Shown here piece after piece: positions 30,478-37,547 of a stretch of 37,547 nt of DNA. The position numbers and the translations under genes were made by a program. How positions within the stretch are numbered: position 1 is the first letter of the stretch; every line of letters begins with the position of its first letter. This DNA comes from Lachnospiraceae bacterium (GTDB lineage Bacteria; Bacillota; Clostridia; Lachnospirales; Lachnospiraceae), in the NCBI GenBank assembly GCA_022799355.1, contig JAAWOG010000033.1, positions 1 to 37,547 of the forward strand. Direction: 5' to 3'. The notes under the pieces were generated by a model that was not told where the DNA came from, ran no database searches, and saw nothing but the letters and a program-made list of their open reading frames with translations.

Positions 30478-30550
30478 CTGCCGCCTCCCTATTTCATCCC
30501 TCTTTCATCTCTTTAGTTTGCCACAATTATTTTACAATTACAAGCAAATA

Positions 30551-30604
30551 GCATAAAAAAATCCGGGTACCACCCCTTCCTGAAAAGGCGGGCGATACCC
30601 GGAT
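30551..30604 (-). terminator. rhaA terminator
   Basis: ATCCGGGTA (30561-30569) pairs perfectly with TACCCGGAT (30596-30604); on the minus strand TTTTTTATGC follows. Confidence 0.85.
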
Positions 30605-30642
30605 CATTCAGATCCTTTTTTCTTATACGCTCTTACACTTTC

Positions 30643-31899
30643 TTACGCTCTCTTGGACTGCACTTCCGCTTCGTATTTTTCAATTTCCTCAAACCATTCG
30701 TTCTCGCCCTTTACGCCGCACTCTTCACAGTACTGCTCCCAGACTTCTCCGAAGGGCAGGCATTTTACCGCCTCATGCATTGCCATCAGCTTCGTAAACT
30801 GCGACTTATCCTGCAGCTCTTTCAGCATGGCATTGGGCGTCAGAAGCGCGATCAGAAGCGCTTTCTGCATACTCCTTAAACCGGTCGTCCAGGCGGAAAC
30901 ACGGTTGATCGCCGCGTCGAAATAATCCAGTGCGATATAAACACGCCCTAGCGCATCGTTTCTTACGATCTCCTTCGCGATCTCCTTTGTCTCATCATCC
31001 AGTACAACCACATGGTCGCTGTCCCAGCGGATGCCTCTTGTAACATGCAGCGCCAGTTCCGGGAAGAAGCAGAGCAGTGCAGGAATCTTATCGGAGACAA
31101 CTTCTGTGGGATGATAATGGCCGTTATCCATCAAAGGCAGGCATTTATCTTTATGCGCTGCCGCAAAGCTCAGCGCGAACTCAGCGGAACCCGCCGTGTA
31201 CGCCTCCACCCCGATACCGAATACCTTGGATTCCACGCAGGGTTTTACCTGATTGAAATCGTAAGGCTCGGAGAGGATTGCTTCGATAGACTCTTTATAA
31301 CGCATTCTCGGTCCCATTCTGTCAGCCGGAACATCTTTGAAGCCGTCCCCCGTCCAGATATTCATCACGCAAGGGATTCCTGTCTCTTCCGCAAAATACC
31401 TGGAAATACGAATGCAGGCCTTGCCATGCTCGATCCAGAAATTTCTTGTCTCTTCGTCAGGGCTTGAAAGTGTCAGCCCGTCTTTTACCTTCGGATGGGA
31501 GAAGAAGGTGGGATTAAAATCAAGTCCCATATTTCTCTCTTTCGCGAACTCCACCCATTTTTTGAAATGTCTCGGCTCAATCTTGTCGCGGTCCACAAAG
31601 CCATCCTCCTCAAAGATCGCGTAGCAGGCATGCACGTTGATCTTCTTTGCACCGGGACAGAGAGAAAGCACCTTGTCCATGTCCGCAAATAACTCTTCCG
31701 GTGTTTTTGCCTTCCCGGGATAGTTGCCTGTGGTCTGGATACCGCCGGTTAAAGGACCGTCGTGGTCAAAGCCGATCACATCGTCTCCCTGCCAGCAATG
31801 AAGGGATACGGGTACCTTCTTCAATGTTTCGATCGCCTTGTCCGTGTCCACGCCGTAAGCTGCATAAGCTTCTTTGGCTGCTGCGTAATGTTTCGCCAT
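30643..31899 (-). CDS. rhaA: L-rhamnose isomerase
   Basis: A 418-residue enzyme converting L-rhamnose to L-rhamnulose with a divalent metal. Family stretches are VPVSLHCWQGDDVIGFDHDG near the N-terminus, INVHACYAIFEEDGFVDRDK, GIPCVMNIWTGDGFKDVPAD, VFGIGVEAYTAGSAEFALSF, LMDNGHYHPTEVVSD and RGIRWDSDHVVVLDDET, which together hold the Glu, Asp and His metal ligands of the barrel. Length is normal. GGAGGAATC precedes the ATG. It lies 119 bp downstream of rhaB, probably in one transcript, and ends at a clear terminator. Confidence 0.97.
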   Translation of the reverse strand: MAKHYAAAKEAYAAYGVDTDKAIETLKKVPVSLHCWQGDDVIGFDHDGPLTGGIQTTGNYPGKAKTPEELFADMDKVLSLCPGAKKINVHACYAIFEEDGFVDRDKIEPRHFKKWVEFAKERNMGLDFNPTFFSHPKVKDGLTLSSPDEETRNFWIEHGKACIRISRYFAEETGIPCVMNIWTGDGFKDVPADRMGPRMRYKESIEAILSEPYDFNQVKPCVESKVFGIGVEAYTAGSAEFALSFAAAHKDKCLPLMDNGHYHPTEVVSDKIPALLCFFPELALHVTRGIRWDSDHVVVLDDETKEIAKEIVRNDALGRVYIALDYFDAAINRVSAWTTGLRSMQKALLIALLTPNAMLKELQDKSQFTKLMAMHEAVKCLPFGEVWEQYCEECGVKGENEWFEEIEKYEAEVQSKRA

Positions 31900-32018
31900 T
31901 TGTTGATTCCTCCTGTTTGTTGTTTATTTTATATGTTGATTCTCCGCCTGAAAATCCCTTTGTAAGAGTTCAGGTATATTGCCATATACCGCTGCATATC
32001 GTTATGCCGGTCAGTTAA

Positions 32019-33422
32019 TCAGGGATTATATGTTTTCACCCCAAAGGATGCAAAGACGCTCTCTCTCGCCTCCTTTAAGCCCGCAAACTCTCCCGCTTTT
32101 ATCATCTGCGCCATCAGATTCCCGATCGCCGTGCCCTCGCCCGGTCCCGCATAGACCGTTCTGCCGGATTTTGCCGCCGTCAAATTGTTCAGATATACCG
32201 CATTGGAACCGCCGCCCACGATATTGATCGCCGGATAACGTACACCGGTCAGCGCTTCGATCTCCTTCACGGTCTCCGCATAGCTCTCCGCCAGGGACTG
32301 GTAAATCACCGCCGATAGCTCTCCGATGCTCTCCGGCACCTGCTGCTTTGTCCTTCTGCAATATTCTTTGATTGCCTCCGTCATATTCTCCGGCGCCATA
32401 AAACAACTGTCATTCACATCCACCCTGGACGGAAAGTCTTTCGCCTCCTCCGCCATATCACAGAGCTGCGCAAAGGAATATGCATCCTGCAGCTCATGCC
32501 GCACCGACTGGATCATCCAGAGTCCCATAATATTTTTCAGATAACGAAAACGGTATTCATAGCCGCCCTCGTTGGTGAAATTCTTTTCCATGCTCTCCAT
32601 GCTGCAGATGGCTTCCTTATTCTCCACCCCCATCAAAGACCAGGTACCGGAACTGATATACAGGCATTCCTCAGACTGTGTCGGCACCGCCATCACCGCG
32701 GAAGCGGTATCATGGGTTGCGGGAAGCACCACTTCACAGCTAAAGCCCACTTCCTTTTCCACCTCCTCGGAAAACTTTCCGACCACCGTGCCCGGCATGG
32801 ACAGCGGCAAAAACATATCCTTCGGGAAACCCAGCATATCGATCAGCTCCATATCCCACTGTTTTGTGGAAGGGCTCACAAGCTGCCCGGACGTTGCATT
32901 CGTATATTCGGACACCTTATTCCCCGTCAGCAGGAACTGGAAGTAGTCCGGCAGCATCAGGAATGTTTTCGCCTTTGCCATCAGCTCCGGCTCCTGCAGT
33001 TTATGCGCCATCAACTGATAGATCGTGTTGAACATCTGTTTCTGGATACCGGTCCGTGCATATAAATCCTTCTCCGGAATGATCCTGTAAACTTCCTCGT
33101 CCATCCCCTCCATACGGGCGTCGCGGTAGCCGTATGTATTGCCGAGTACTTTATCGTTTTCATCCAGCAGCACATAATCCACCGCCCATGTGTCGATTCC
33201 CATGCTCACCGGAATCCTGCCGATCTCCCTGCATTTCCGAATACCGGCTTTGATCTCCCGAAACAGATGCTCCGTATCCCAGCATCTGTGACCGTCCTTT
33301 TTTACCATACCATTCTCAAAACGATGGATCTCCTCCAGCACGATCTTCCCGTTTTCCACCGTGCCCAGAATATGGCGTCCGCTGGATGCCCCGATATCCA
33401 CCGCCAGATAATAATTTCCCAT
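32019..33422 (-). CDS. rhaB: Rhamnulokinase
   Basis: A 467-residue FGGY-family sugar kinase that phosphorylates L-rhamnulose at C1 with ATP. The N-terminal ATPase-fold phosphate loop is LAVDIGASSGRHILGTVENG, characteristic of RhaB; then MGIDTWAVDYVLLDENDKVL, ATHDTASAVMAVP, SSGTWSLMGVE and the adenosine motif INIVGGGSNAVYLNNL. It is the first gene of the rhaBA unit. Upstream lie a TATACT -10 with a weak -35 and a pair of 22-bp-spaced direct repeats, typical of AraC-type activation. Confidence 0.97.
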   Translation of the reverse strand: MGNYYLAVDIGASSGRHILGTVENGKIVLEEIHRFENGMVKKDGHRCWDTEHLFREIKAGIRKCREIGRIPVSMGIDTWAVDYVLLDENDKVLGNTYGYRDARMEGMDEEVYRIIPEKDLYARTGIQKQMFNTIYQLMAHKLQEPELMAKAKTFLMLPDYFQFLLTGNKVSEYTNATSGQLVSPSTKQWDMELIDMLGFPKDMFLPLSMPGTVVGKFSEEVEKEVGFSCEVVLPATHDTASAVMAVPTQSEECLYISSGTWSLMGVENKEAICSMESMEKNFTNEGGYEYRFRYLKNIMGLWMIQSVRHELQDAYSFAQLCDMAEEAKDFPSRVDVNDSCFMAPENMTEAIKEYCRRTKQQVPESIGELSAVIYQSLAESYAETVKEIEALTGVRYPAINIVGGGSNAVYLNNLTAAKSGRTVYAGPGEGTAIGNLMAQMIKAGEFAGLKEARESVFASFGVKTYNP

Positions 33423-33520
33423 AGTTTTTTCCTCATTTCCGCACCATCTTCGGCGCTTTCACCCTCTATATAATAACCCCGGCATAATCTTATACCGCCG
33501 CCGGAACCTTTGTCTTTTCA

Positions 33521-33549
33521 AGTATAGCTTATCCCAGGTCTTTATAACA
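33521..33549 (-). promoter_or_regulatory. Activator-dependent promoter of rhaBA
   Basis: On the minus strand a weak -35 TGTTAT (33544-33549), 17 bp, TATACT (33521-33526). The poor -35 and the adjoining direct repeats suggest it needs an activator. Confidence 0.6.
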
Positions 33550-33554
33550 GGACT

Positions 33555-33585
33555 TTATTTGCAAAATTTACCGTCCTTATTTGCA
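33555..33585. promoter_or_regulatory. AraC-type direct-repeat sites upstream of rhaB
   Basis: TTATTTGCA at 33555-33563 and 33577-33585: identical, same orientation, 22 bp apart (two helical turns). The proximal copy ends 5 bp from the -35. A related TTATTTGCC lies inside the AraC regulator promoter (34734-34742 region). Confidence 0.6.
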
Positions 33586-33610
33586 GTCCCCGCTCCCCCT
33601 GGGCGGCGCT

Positions 33611-34594
33611 TTAATATCCTATTTTCGCAAGAATATTTTCTACCGTGCCAGCAAGAGAAATGCTGAACTCCTCCGTCAGATAAGGAGTTTCCTCCCCGCA
33701 GATACAGCGTCCGAGCTGCTCCACCTCAAGTCTGTAATTGTTGGGCACTTCCACCGTTCTCAGTTCATCCTTTCCGTCAAAGGTGCGCAGGTGGTAACTC
33801 AGCGTGCCTGGCGCGTTGAACCCGAACTCCCCGGAAACAATACATCCTTTTGATCCGTGGATCTGGAACCGGTCCAGCGCGGAATTTTTTTCGGTCTCCA
33901 ATACCATACCGCAATCCATATGGGCTTTGCTCCCATCCGCATATTCCAGTACGGCAGTTGTGTAGGTATCGATGCCTTCCTTTGAAAAAGCCGCCGCGGC
34001 ATGAATATCTGTCGGCACCACCCCCGTCATCCGTTGGATAAAGCTCAGCGCATAAACGCCCAGATCGTAGGTACAGCCGCCAAGAGTCTCTTTCCGCATA
34101 CGTATATTACTGTGATCATAGTCCGATGTGATCAGCGCTGCTTCCAGATACCGCACTTCCCCAATCTCCCCTTCTTCAATCGCTCTTTTGATCTCTTTTA
34201 TATAGGGGCTGTGCTGGTACGCAAAAGCTTCCATCAAAAACACATGATTTTCCCCTGCTGCCTGAAACATCTCCCGTGCCTGTCCGGCATCGGGAGCCAG
34301 CGGTTTTTCACATAATACATGCTTTCCGCTCTTTAAAGCTTTTATGGTCCACTCATAGTGCATGGTATTGGGAAGAGGGATATACACTGCCTCAATCTCT
34401 TCATCTTCCAGCAGTTCCTCATAGCTTCCGTAGGCTCTCTCAAAACCGTACTTTTCCCGAAACTCTTCCGCCTTCTCCCGGTTTCTGCCTGCCACCGCCG
34501 TCATGCTGCAGTTTTCGGCAAGGCTCATCCCCCGCGCCATATCCCGTTCAAAGATATACGCCGTTCCCATAACGCCCCATTTGATTTTTCTCAT
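33611..34594 (-). CDS. Gfo/Idh/MocA-family oxidoreductase
   Basis: A 327-residue NAD(P)-dependent sugar or polyol oxidoreductase. N-terminal Rossmann fold starts KIKWGVMGTAYIFERDMARG, where the usual GxGxxA is G-T-A. YIPLPNTMHYEWTIKALKSG and the hallmark ALKSGKHVLCEKPLAPD (E-K-P) follow, then the C-terminal beta-sheet domain with GGCTYDLGVYALSF. It is divergent from the AraC regulator gene and downstream of the direct-repeat region of rhaB. It may act on rhamnose-derived or related sugars. The substrate is not readable. Confidence 0.9.
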   Translation of the reverse strand: MRKIKWGVMGTAYIFERDMARGMSLAENCSMTAVAGRNREKAEEFREKYGFERAYGSYEELLEDEEIEAVYIPLPNTMHYEWTIKALKSGKHVLCEKPLAPDAGQAREMFQAAGENHVFLMEAFAYQHSPYIKEIKRAIEEGEIGEVRYLEAALITSDYDHSNIRMRKETLGGCTYDLGVYALSFIQRMTGVVPTDIHAAAAFSKEGIDTYTTAVLEYADGSKAHMDCGMVLETEKNSALDRFQIHGSKGCIVSGEFGFNAPGTLSYHLRTFDGKDELRTVEVPNNYRLEVEQLGRCICGEETPYLTEEFSISLAGTVENILAKIGY

Positions 34595-34646
34595 CGCTCC
34601 ATCTCCTCTTCCATATTTACGTTTCTTATTTCTTACTTTTTCCGCA

Positions 34647-34675
34647 ATATAAATTATTGTTTATTCTGCGGTCAA
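34647..34675 (-). promoter_or_regulatory. Promoter of the Gfo/Idh/MocA gene
   Basis: On the minus strand TTGACC (34670-34675), 17 bp, TTATAT (34647-34652). Confidence 0.6.
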
Positions 34676-34719
34676 TAACCAATATAACCATTTTATCGAT
34701 TCCTGCCTCTAAATACAAG

Positions 34720-34748
34720 TTGATAAATTTTTTTATTTGCCCTATACT
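34720..34748 (+). promoter_or_regulatory. Promoter of the AraC regulator gene
   Basis: TTGATA (34720-34725), 17 bp, TATACT (34743-34748). The spacer contains TTATTTGCC, close to the half-site found upstream of rhaB, so autoregulation is plausible. Confidence 0.7.
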
Positions 34749-34821
34749 GAGGAAGAAGGTCTTTTATCGAATGCCCTTTCGGCATCCGGAACCGGCATTT
34801 CAGCAGAAAAAGGAATCCGAT

Positions 34822-35886
34822 ATGCATCCTGAACTTTTGGAACGGTTAAAACCTGTCTCTGAGGAAGAGCAGGCAATTTTGGACGGGAGCAAAGACGTAC
34901 AGAGAGACTTATATACCACCGGGCAGCATCACGGACACCGCGCTTTAGAGGATGGCGACGAAAACTCCCGGGGCGGCTGCGTTTTTGTCCCCTCCGACAA
35001 ACCCAATTTTATCGTAGACAGCCGTAAAATGCTGGAAAAAGGAAAGCTGATTGATATCCGGCTTCATACAAGGTTCATCCACTTTCCCGTCCATCGGCAC
35101 AACTACGTGGAGATTATCTACATGTGCAGCGGTTCCACCACCCATATCATAGGCGGACACAATACCGTAAAGCTTGAGACCGGGGAATTGCTTTTTTTAA
35201 ATCAGAACGCCACCCAGGAAATTCTGCCTGCCGGAAAAGATGACATTGCCGTCAACTTTATTATCCTGCCGGAATTTTTTGACCGGGCCTTCCTGATGAT
35301 GGAGGAGGAAAGCATTCTGCACGATTTTCTGGTAGGTTCTCTGAAGGCGGAAAGCGGCCTGGTTGATTACCTGCATTTTCAGGTACGGGATGAACTGCCG
35401 ATTCAGAATCTAGTGGAAAACCTGATCTATTCTCTCGTAACAAAACAAAAAAACTCCCGGAATATCAACCAGACCACCATGGGGCTTTTGTTTATCCTGC
35501 TCCAGAACCAGAGTGATAAAATCAACAAAAACGATCCGGCGCAGTATGAACAGAACCTGATCTTTACCGCATTGAAATATATTGAGGATAACTACAGAAC
35601 CGGCACACTCGAGGAGTTGTCCGCCCTTGTCGGGCAGCCCGACTATTATATCAGCAAGCTGATCAAACGCCATGCCGGACATACGTTCAAAACCCTGCTG
35701 CAGATAAAACGGCTCAATCAGGCGGCGTTTCTTCTGACTACCACAAAGCTTCCCGTGGAAAACATTATTCTGCTTGTGGGCTATGACAATACCAGTTATT
35801 TTCACCGGATATTCAAAGAACATTTTCATATGACGCCGAGAGCGTACCGGCTTGCGGCCTCCGGCAGATTGGCAGAACCGGAATAA
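34822..35886 (+). CDS. AraC-family transcriptional regulator
   Basis: A 354-residue regulator. The N-terminal cupin sensor (about 60-170) has FIHFPVHRHNYVEIIYMCSG with the H-x-H pair; the C-terminal AraC HTH (about 255-350) reads TLEELSALVGQPDYYISKLI ... LPVENIILLVGYDNTSYFHR, ending FHMTPRAYRL. I chose the ATG at 34822, 8 bp after AAGGA; the frame extends 55 codons further without an RBS and with improbable residues. It is divergent from the oxidoreductase gene, and the rhaBA promoter region is the nearest place with AraC-type repeats. An L-rhamnose-responsive activator is the simplest reading. Confidence 0.9.
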   Translation: MHPELLERLKPVSEEEQAILDGSKDVQRDLYTTGQHHGHRALEDGDENSRGGCVFVPSDKPNFIVDSRKMLEKGKLIDIRLHTRFIHFPVHRHNYVEIIYMCSGSTTHIIGGHNTVKLETGELLFLNQNATQEILPAGKDDIAVNFIILPEFFDRAFLMMEEESILHDFLVGSLKAESGLVDYLHFQVRDELPIQNLVENLIYSLVTKQKNSRNINQTTMGLLFILLQNQSDKINKNDPAQYEQNLIFTALKYIEDNYRTGTLEELSALVGQPDYYISKLIKRHAGHTFKTLLQIKRLNQAAFLLTTTKLPVENIILLVGYDNTSYFHRIFKEHFHMTPRAYRLAASGRLAEPE

Positions 35887-35950
35887 CGGTAAGCAATAAT
35901 ACATAAAAATCAACAGACAATCAATTCACATAAGGAAACGGAGAAATACC

Positions 35951-36742
35951 ATGATAAAACTGATCGCCAGCGACCTTGACGGCACTCTCGTCTCCGGCAA
36001 TATGTCGGACCTTCCCGAGGGTTTCCCGGAAACAGTAAAGGAACTGAAACAAAAAGGCATACTCTTCGCGGCTGCCAGCGGCAGGCAATATCACAACCTG
36101 CGCCGGCTTTTTCATGAAATAAAAGACGACATAGCCTATATCTGCGAAAACGGCGCTCTGACCATCTATCAGGGAGAGGTTCTCAACAAAGTGGAGATTC
36201 CCCCGGAGACAGCCCTCCCCATTATCCGCCGCCTGGAAAAAGAACCCGGCACGGAAGTTCTGGTCTCCGGCGCCTTTACCAGCTACATCTGTCCCAAAGA
36301 ACCGCTGTTTGAAGAATATATAAAAGGAATGAGAAATCAATATAAAGTCGTATCTGATTTAACTGATATCGGAGAACCCATTATCAAACTGGCGCTCTTT
36401 GAAAAGGAAGGCACGGAGGAGAGAGATCGGCAATCCTACTGGCAGAGCCAGTTCCCTCCCTCGGTAAAAGTCGTAACCTCCGGCTCTCTGTGGCTGGATT
36501 TCCTCTTTCCCGACGCACATAAAGGTATAGGCATTGAAGCGCTTTCACACCGCCTCGGTATCTCCCGGGAGGAAATCCTTACCTTCGGAGATAATTACAA
36601 TGATATTGAAATGTTCAAAGCCAGCGGTGTCAGCGTCGCCGTGGAAAACGCCCGCCCCGGCATCAGGGAATTGTGTGATTACACCACGCCCTCCGTTATG
36701 GCATTTATTGATAAAATGCTAAAAACGGACTTTTTACTCTAG
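35951..36742 (+). CDS. HAD-superfamily (Cof-type) phosphatase
   Basis: A 263-residue hydrolase. HAD motif I is in LIASDLDGTLV near the N-terminus (nucleophile Asp 9), motif II AAASGRQ, motif III Lys in the region DAHKGIGIEALSHRLG, and motif IV LTFGDNYNDIEMF. The large C2-type cap between motifs II and III and the length are typical of Cof/YidA-like sugar-phosphate or FMN phosphatases. GGAGAAA precedes the ATG. It lies 64 bp after the AraC gene in the same direction and could be cotranscribed. Substrate unknown. Confidence 0.9.
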   Translation: MIKLIASDLDGTLVSGNMSDLPEGFPETVKELKQKGILFAAASGRQYHNLRRLFHEIKDDIAYICENGALTIYQGEVLNKVEIPPETALPIIRRLEKEPGTEVLVSGAFTSYICPKEPLFEEYIKGMRNQYKVVSDLTDIGEPIIKLALFEKEGTEERDRQSYWQSQFPPSVKVVTSGSLWLDFLFPDAHKGIGIEALSHRLGISREEILTFGDNYNDIEMFKASGVSVAVENARPGIRELCDYTTPSVMAFIDKMLKTDFLL

Positions 36743-36807
36743 TTTTCCGCATTTATAACTCTGAGAGCACATAACACTCCAAATATATAAAGAAAGGCTG
36801 CATAAAA

Positions 36808-37547
36808 ATGAATATCTGTATTGTTGGCAACGGAAATATCGTAAAACGTTTTTTGGAAGATGTCCGGCCGATCACAAACGTGAAAACGGCCGCCCTCTGT
36901 GTGAGAGAGCAAAGCAGGGAAAAGGGGGCTGCGTTATCCGAAAAATACCGGATTCCTCTCCTTTTCACAGACTATGCCGCCGCTTTAGAGCGCAGCGATA
37001 TTGATACGGTTTACCTGGGCATTCCCAACCATATCCACTATTCCTATGCAAAACAGGCTCTGGAAGCCGGAAAAAACGTAATCTGTGAAAAACCTTTTAC
37101 CATCCGTCCGGCTGAGACCGAGGAGCTTATCGCCCTTGCCGAAGAAAAAGAAGTGTTCTTATGGGAGGCGTGCAAAATACCTTACGCACAGACGTATCAG
37201 GTTCTGCGGGAAAAACTGCCTCTCATCGGTACGCCGAGAGTAATTCACTGCAACTATTCCAGAAAATCCAGCCGTTACACGGATTTTCAAAAGGGCATCC
37301 TGCATCCTGCTTTTGATCCCGAAAAGGCGGGGGGAAGTCTCTATGATATCAATATATACAACCTGCATCTGGTGGCTGCTCTTTTCGGCGCCCCAAAAGC
37401 CGTCCGCTATTACGCCAACCGCGCGGCTAACGGCGTTGATATCTCCGGGACAGCCATCCTGGAATATGAAGGTTTCCACGCCCTCTGCACCGGCTCCAAG
37501 GATTCCACCAGCCCCAGCGGCGTCATTCTGCAGGGAGCCCGGAAAAG
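36808..37547 (+). CDS. Gfo/Idh/MocA-family oxidoreductase, cut by window end
   Basis: An open frame of 246 codons running off the right edge. It starts MNICIVGNGNIVKRFLEDVR, with the Rossmann motif G-N-G-N-I-V. TVYLGIPNHIHYSYAKQALE and AGKNVICEKPFTIRPAETEE follow, with the family hallmark E-K-P, and then the C-terminal domain begins near HPAFDPEKAGGSLYDINIYN. It is a second, divergent paralogue of the gene at 33611-34594. AAAGGC lies before the ATG. It follows the HAD gene by 65 bp and may share its transcript. The 3' end is missing. Confidence 0.9.
   Translation, partial: MNICIVGNGNIVKRFLEDVRPITNVKTAALCVREQSREKGAALSEKYRIPLLFTDYAAALERSDIDTVYLGIPNHIHYSYAKQALEAGKNVICEKPFTIRPAETEELIALAEEKEVFLWEACKIPYAQTYQVLREKLPLIGTPRVIHCNYSRKSSRYTDFQKGILHPAFDPEKAGGSLYDINIYNLHLVAALFGAPKAVRYYANRAANGVDISGTAILEYEGFHALCTGSKDSTSPSGVILQGARK

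Noticed and set aside
30478-30550. Possible defence island around the AAA-ATPase/PD-(D/E)XK gene
   Set aside because: Only a single such gene is present, with ordinary metabolic or unknown neighbours on both sides, so there is no supporting context.
1-37547. Search for CRISPR arrays, tRNA and rRNA genes
   Set aside because: No regularly spaced repeat array and no recognisable tRNA or rRNA sequence was seen by eye in either strand.

Overview
The window looks like chromosome from a spore-forming, saccharolytic clostridium, most probably a gut Lachnospiraceae relative. The evidence is a spoIIID-type regulator, class II GuaA, YesN/YesM-type two-component regulation, LacI-controlled sugar ABC transport, L-rhamnose catabolism, a DUF1846 protein and an AAA-ATPase/PD-(D/E)XK protein, all with AGGAGG-type ribosome binding sites.

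Layout. 1-393: original sequence downstream of guaA, with a 34-residue holin-like toxin gene and the displaced guaA terminator. 394-7016: an AT-rich integrated element of about 6.6 kb inserted in the 3' end of guaA. It carries a tyrosine integrase, an HTH regulator with divergent operators, a membrane protein, a serine recombinase, an HNH endonuclease, a winged-helix Rep-like protein, small unknown genes and a GC-richer, hairpin-dense non-coding stretch of about 400 bp. It is flanked by a 14-bp direct repeat, rebuilds the last GuaA codon and stop, and supplies its own terminator just after the stop. I see no relaxase, coupling protein or phage structural gene. 7013-9362: guaA and a divergent membrane protein. 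9408-16124: a leftward operon with LacI regulator, ABC binding protein, two permeases, an enolase-superfamily dehydratase and an RraA/HMG-aldolase-like protein, probably for a sugar acid or derivative. 16505-17701: spoIIID and a lipoprotein.

17858-26428: a rhamnose-type ABC importer (binding protein, two permeases, double ATPase) divergent from a YesN/YesM two-component system. 26426-26589 is a MITE-like inverted repeat that supplies the kinase stop codon, followed by the remnant of an FAD-dependent oxidoreductase gene. 26970-30477: a small coiled-coil protein, DUF1846 and the AAA-ATPase protein. 30643-37547: rhaA and rhaB, a Gfo/Idh/MocA oxidoreductase divergent from an AraC regulator, a HAD phosphatase, and a second Gfo/Idh/MocA gene cut by the window end.

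How it fits together. The importer would bring in L-rhamnose (or a related sugar), RhaA would convert it to L-rhamnulose and RhaB would phosphorylate it; the aldolase is not in the window. The AraC regulator is a good candidate activator of rhaB, because direct repeats abut a weak -35 there. The LacI operon is a separate uptake-plus-dehydratase unit. The guaA island is an independent mobile unit and the part most likely to hold undescribed biology.
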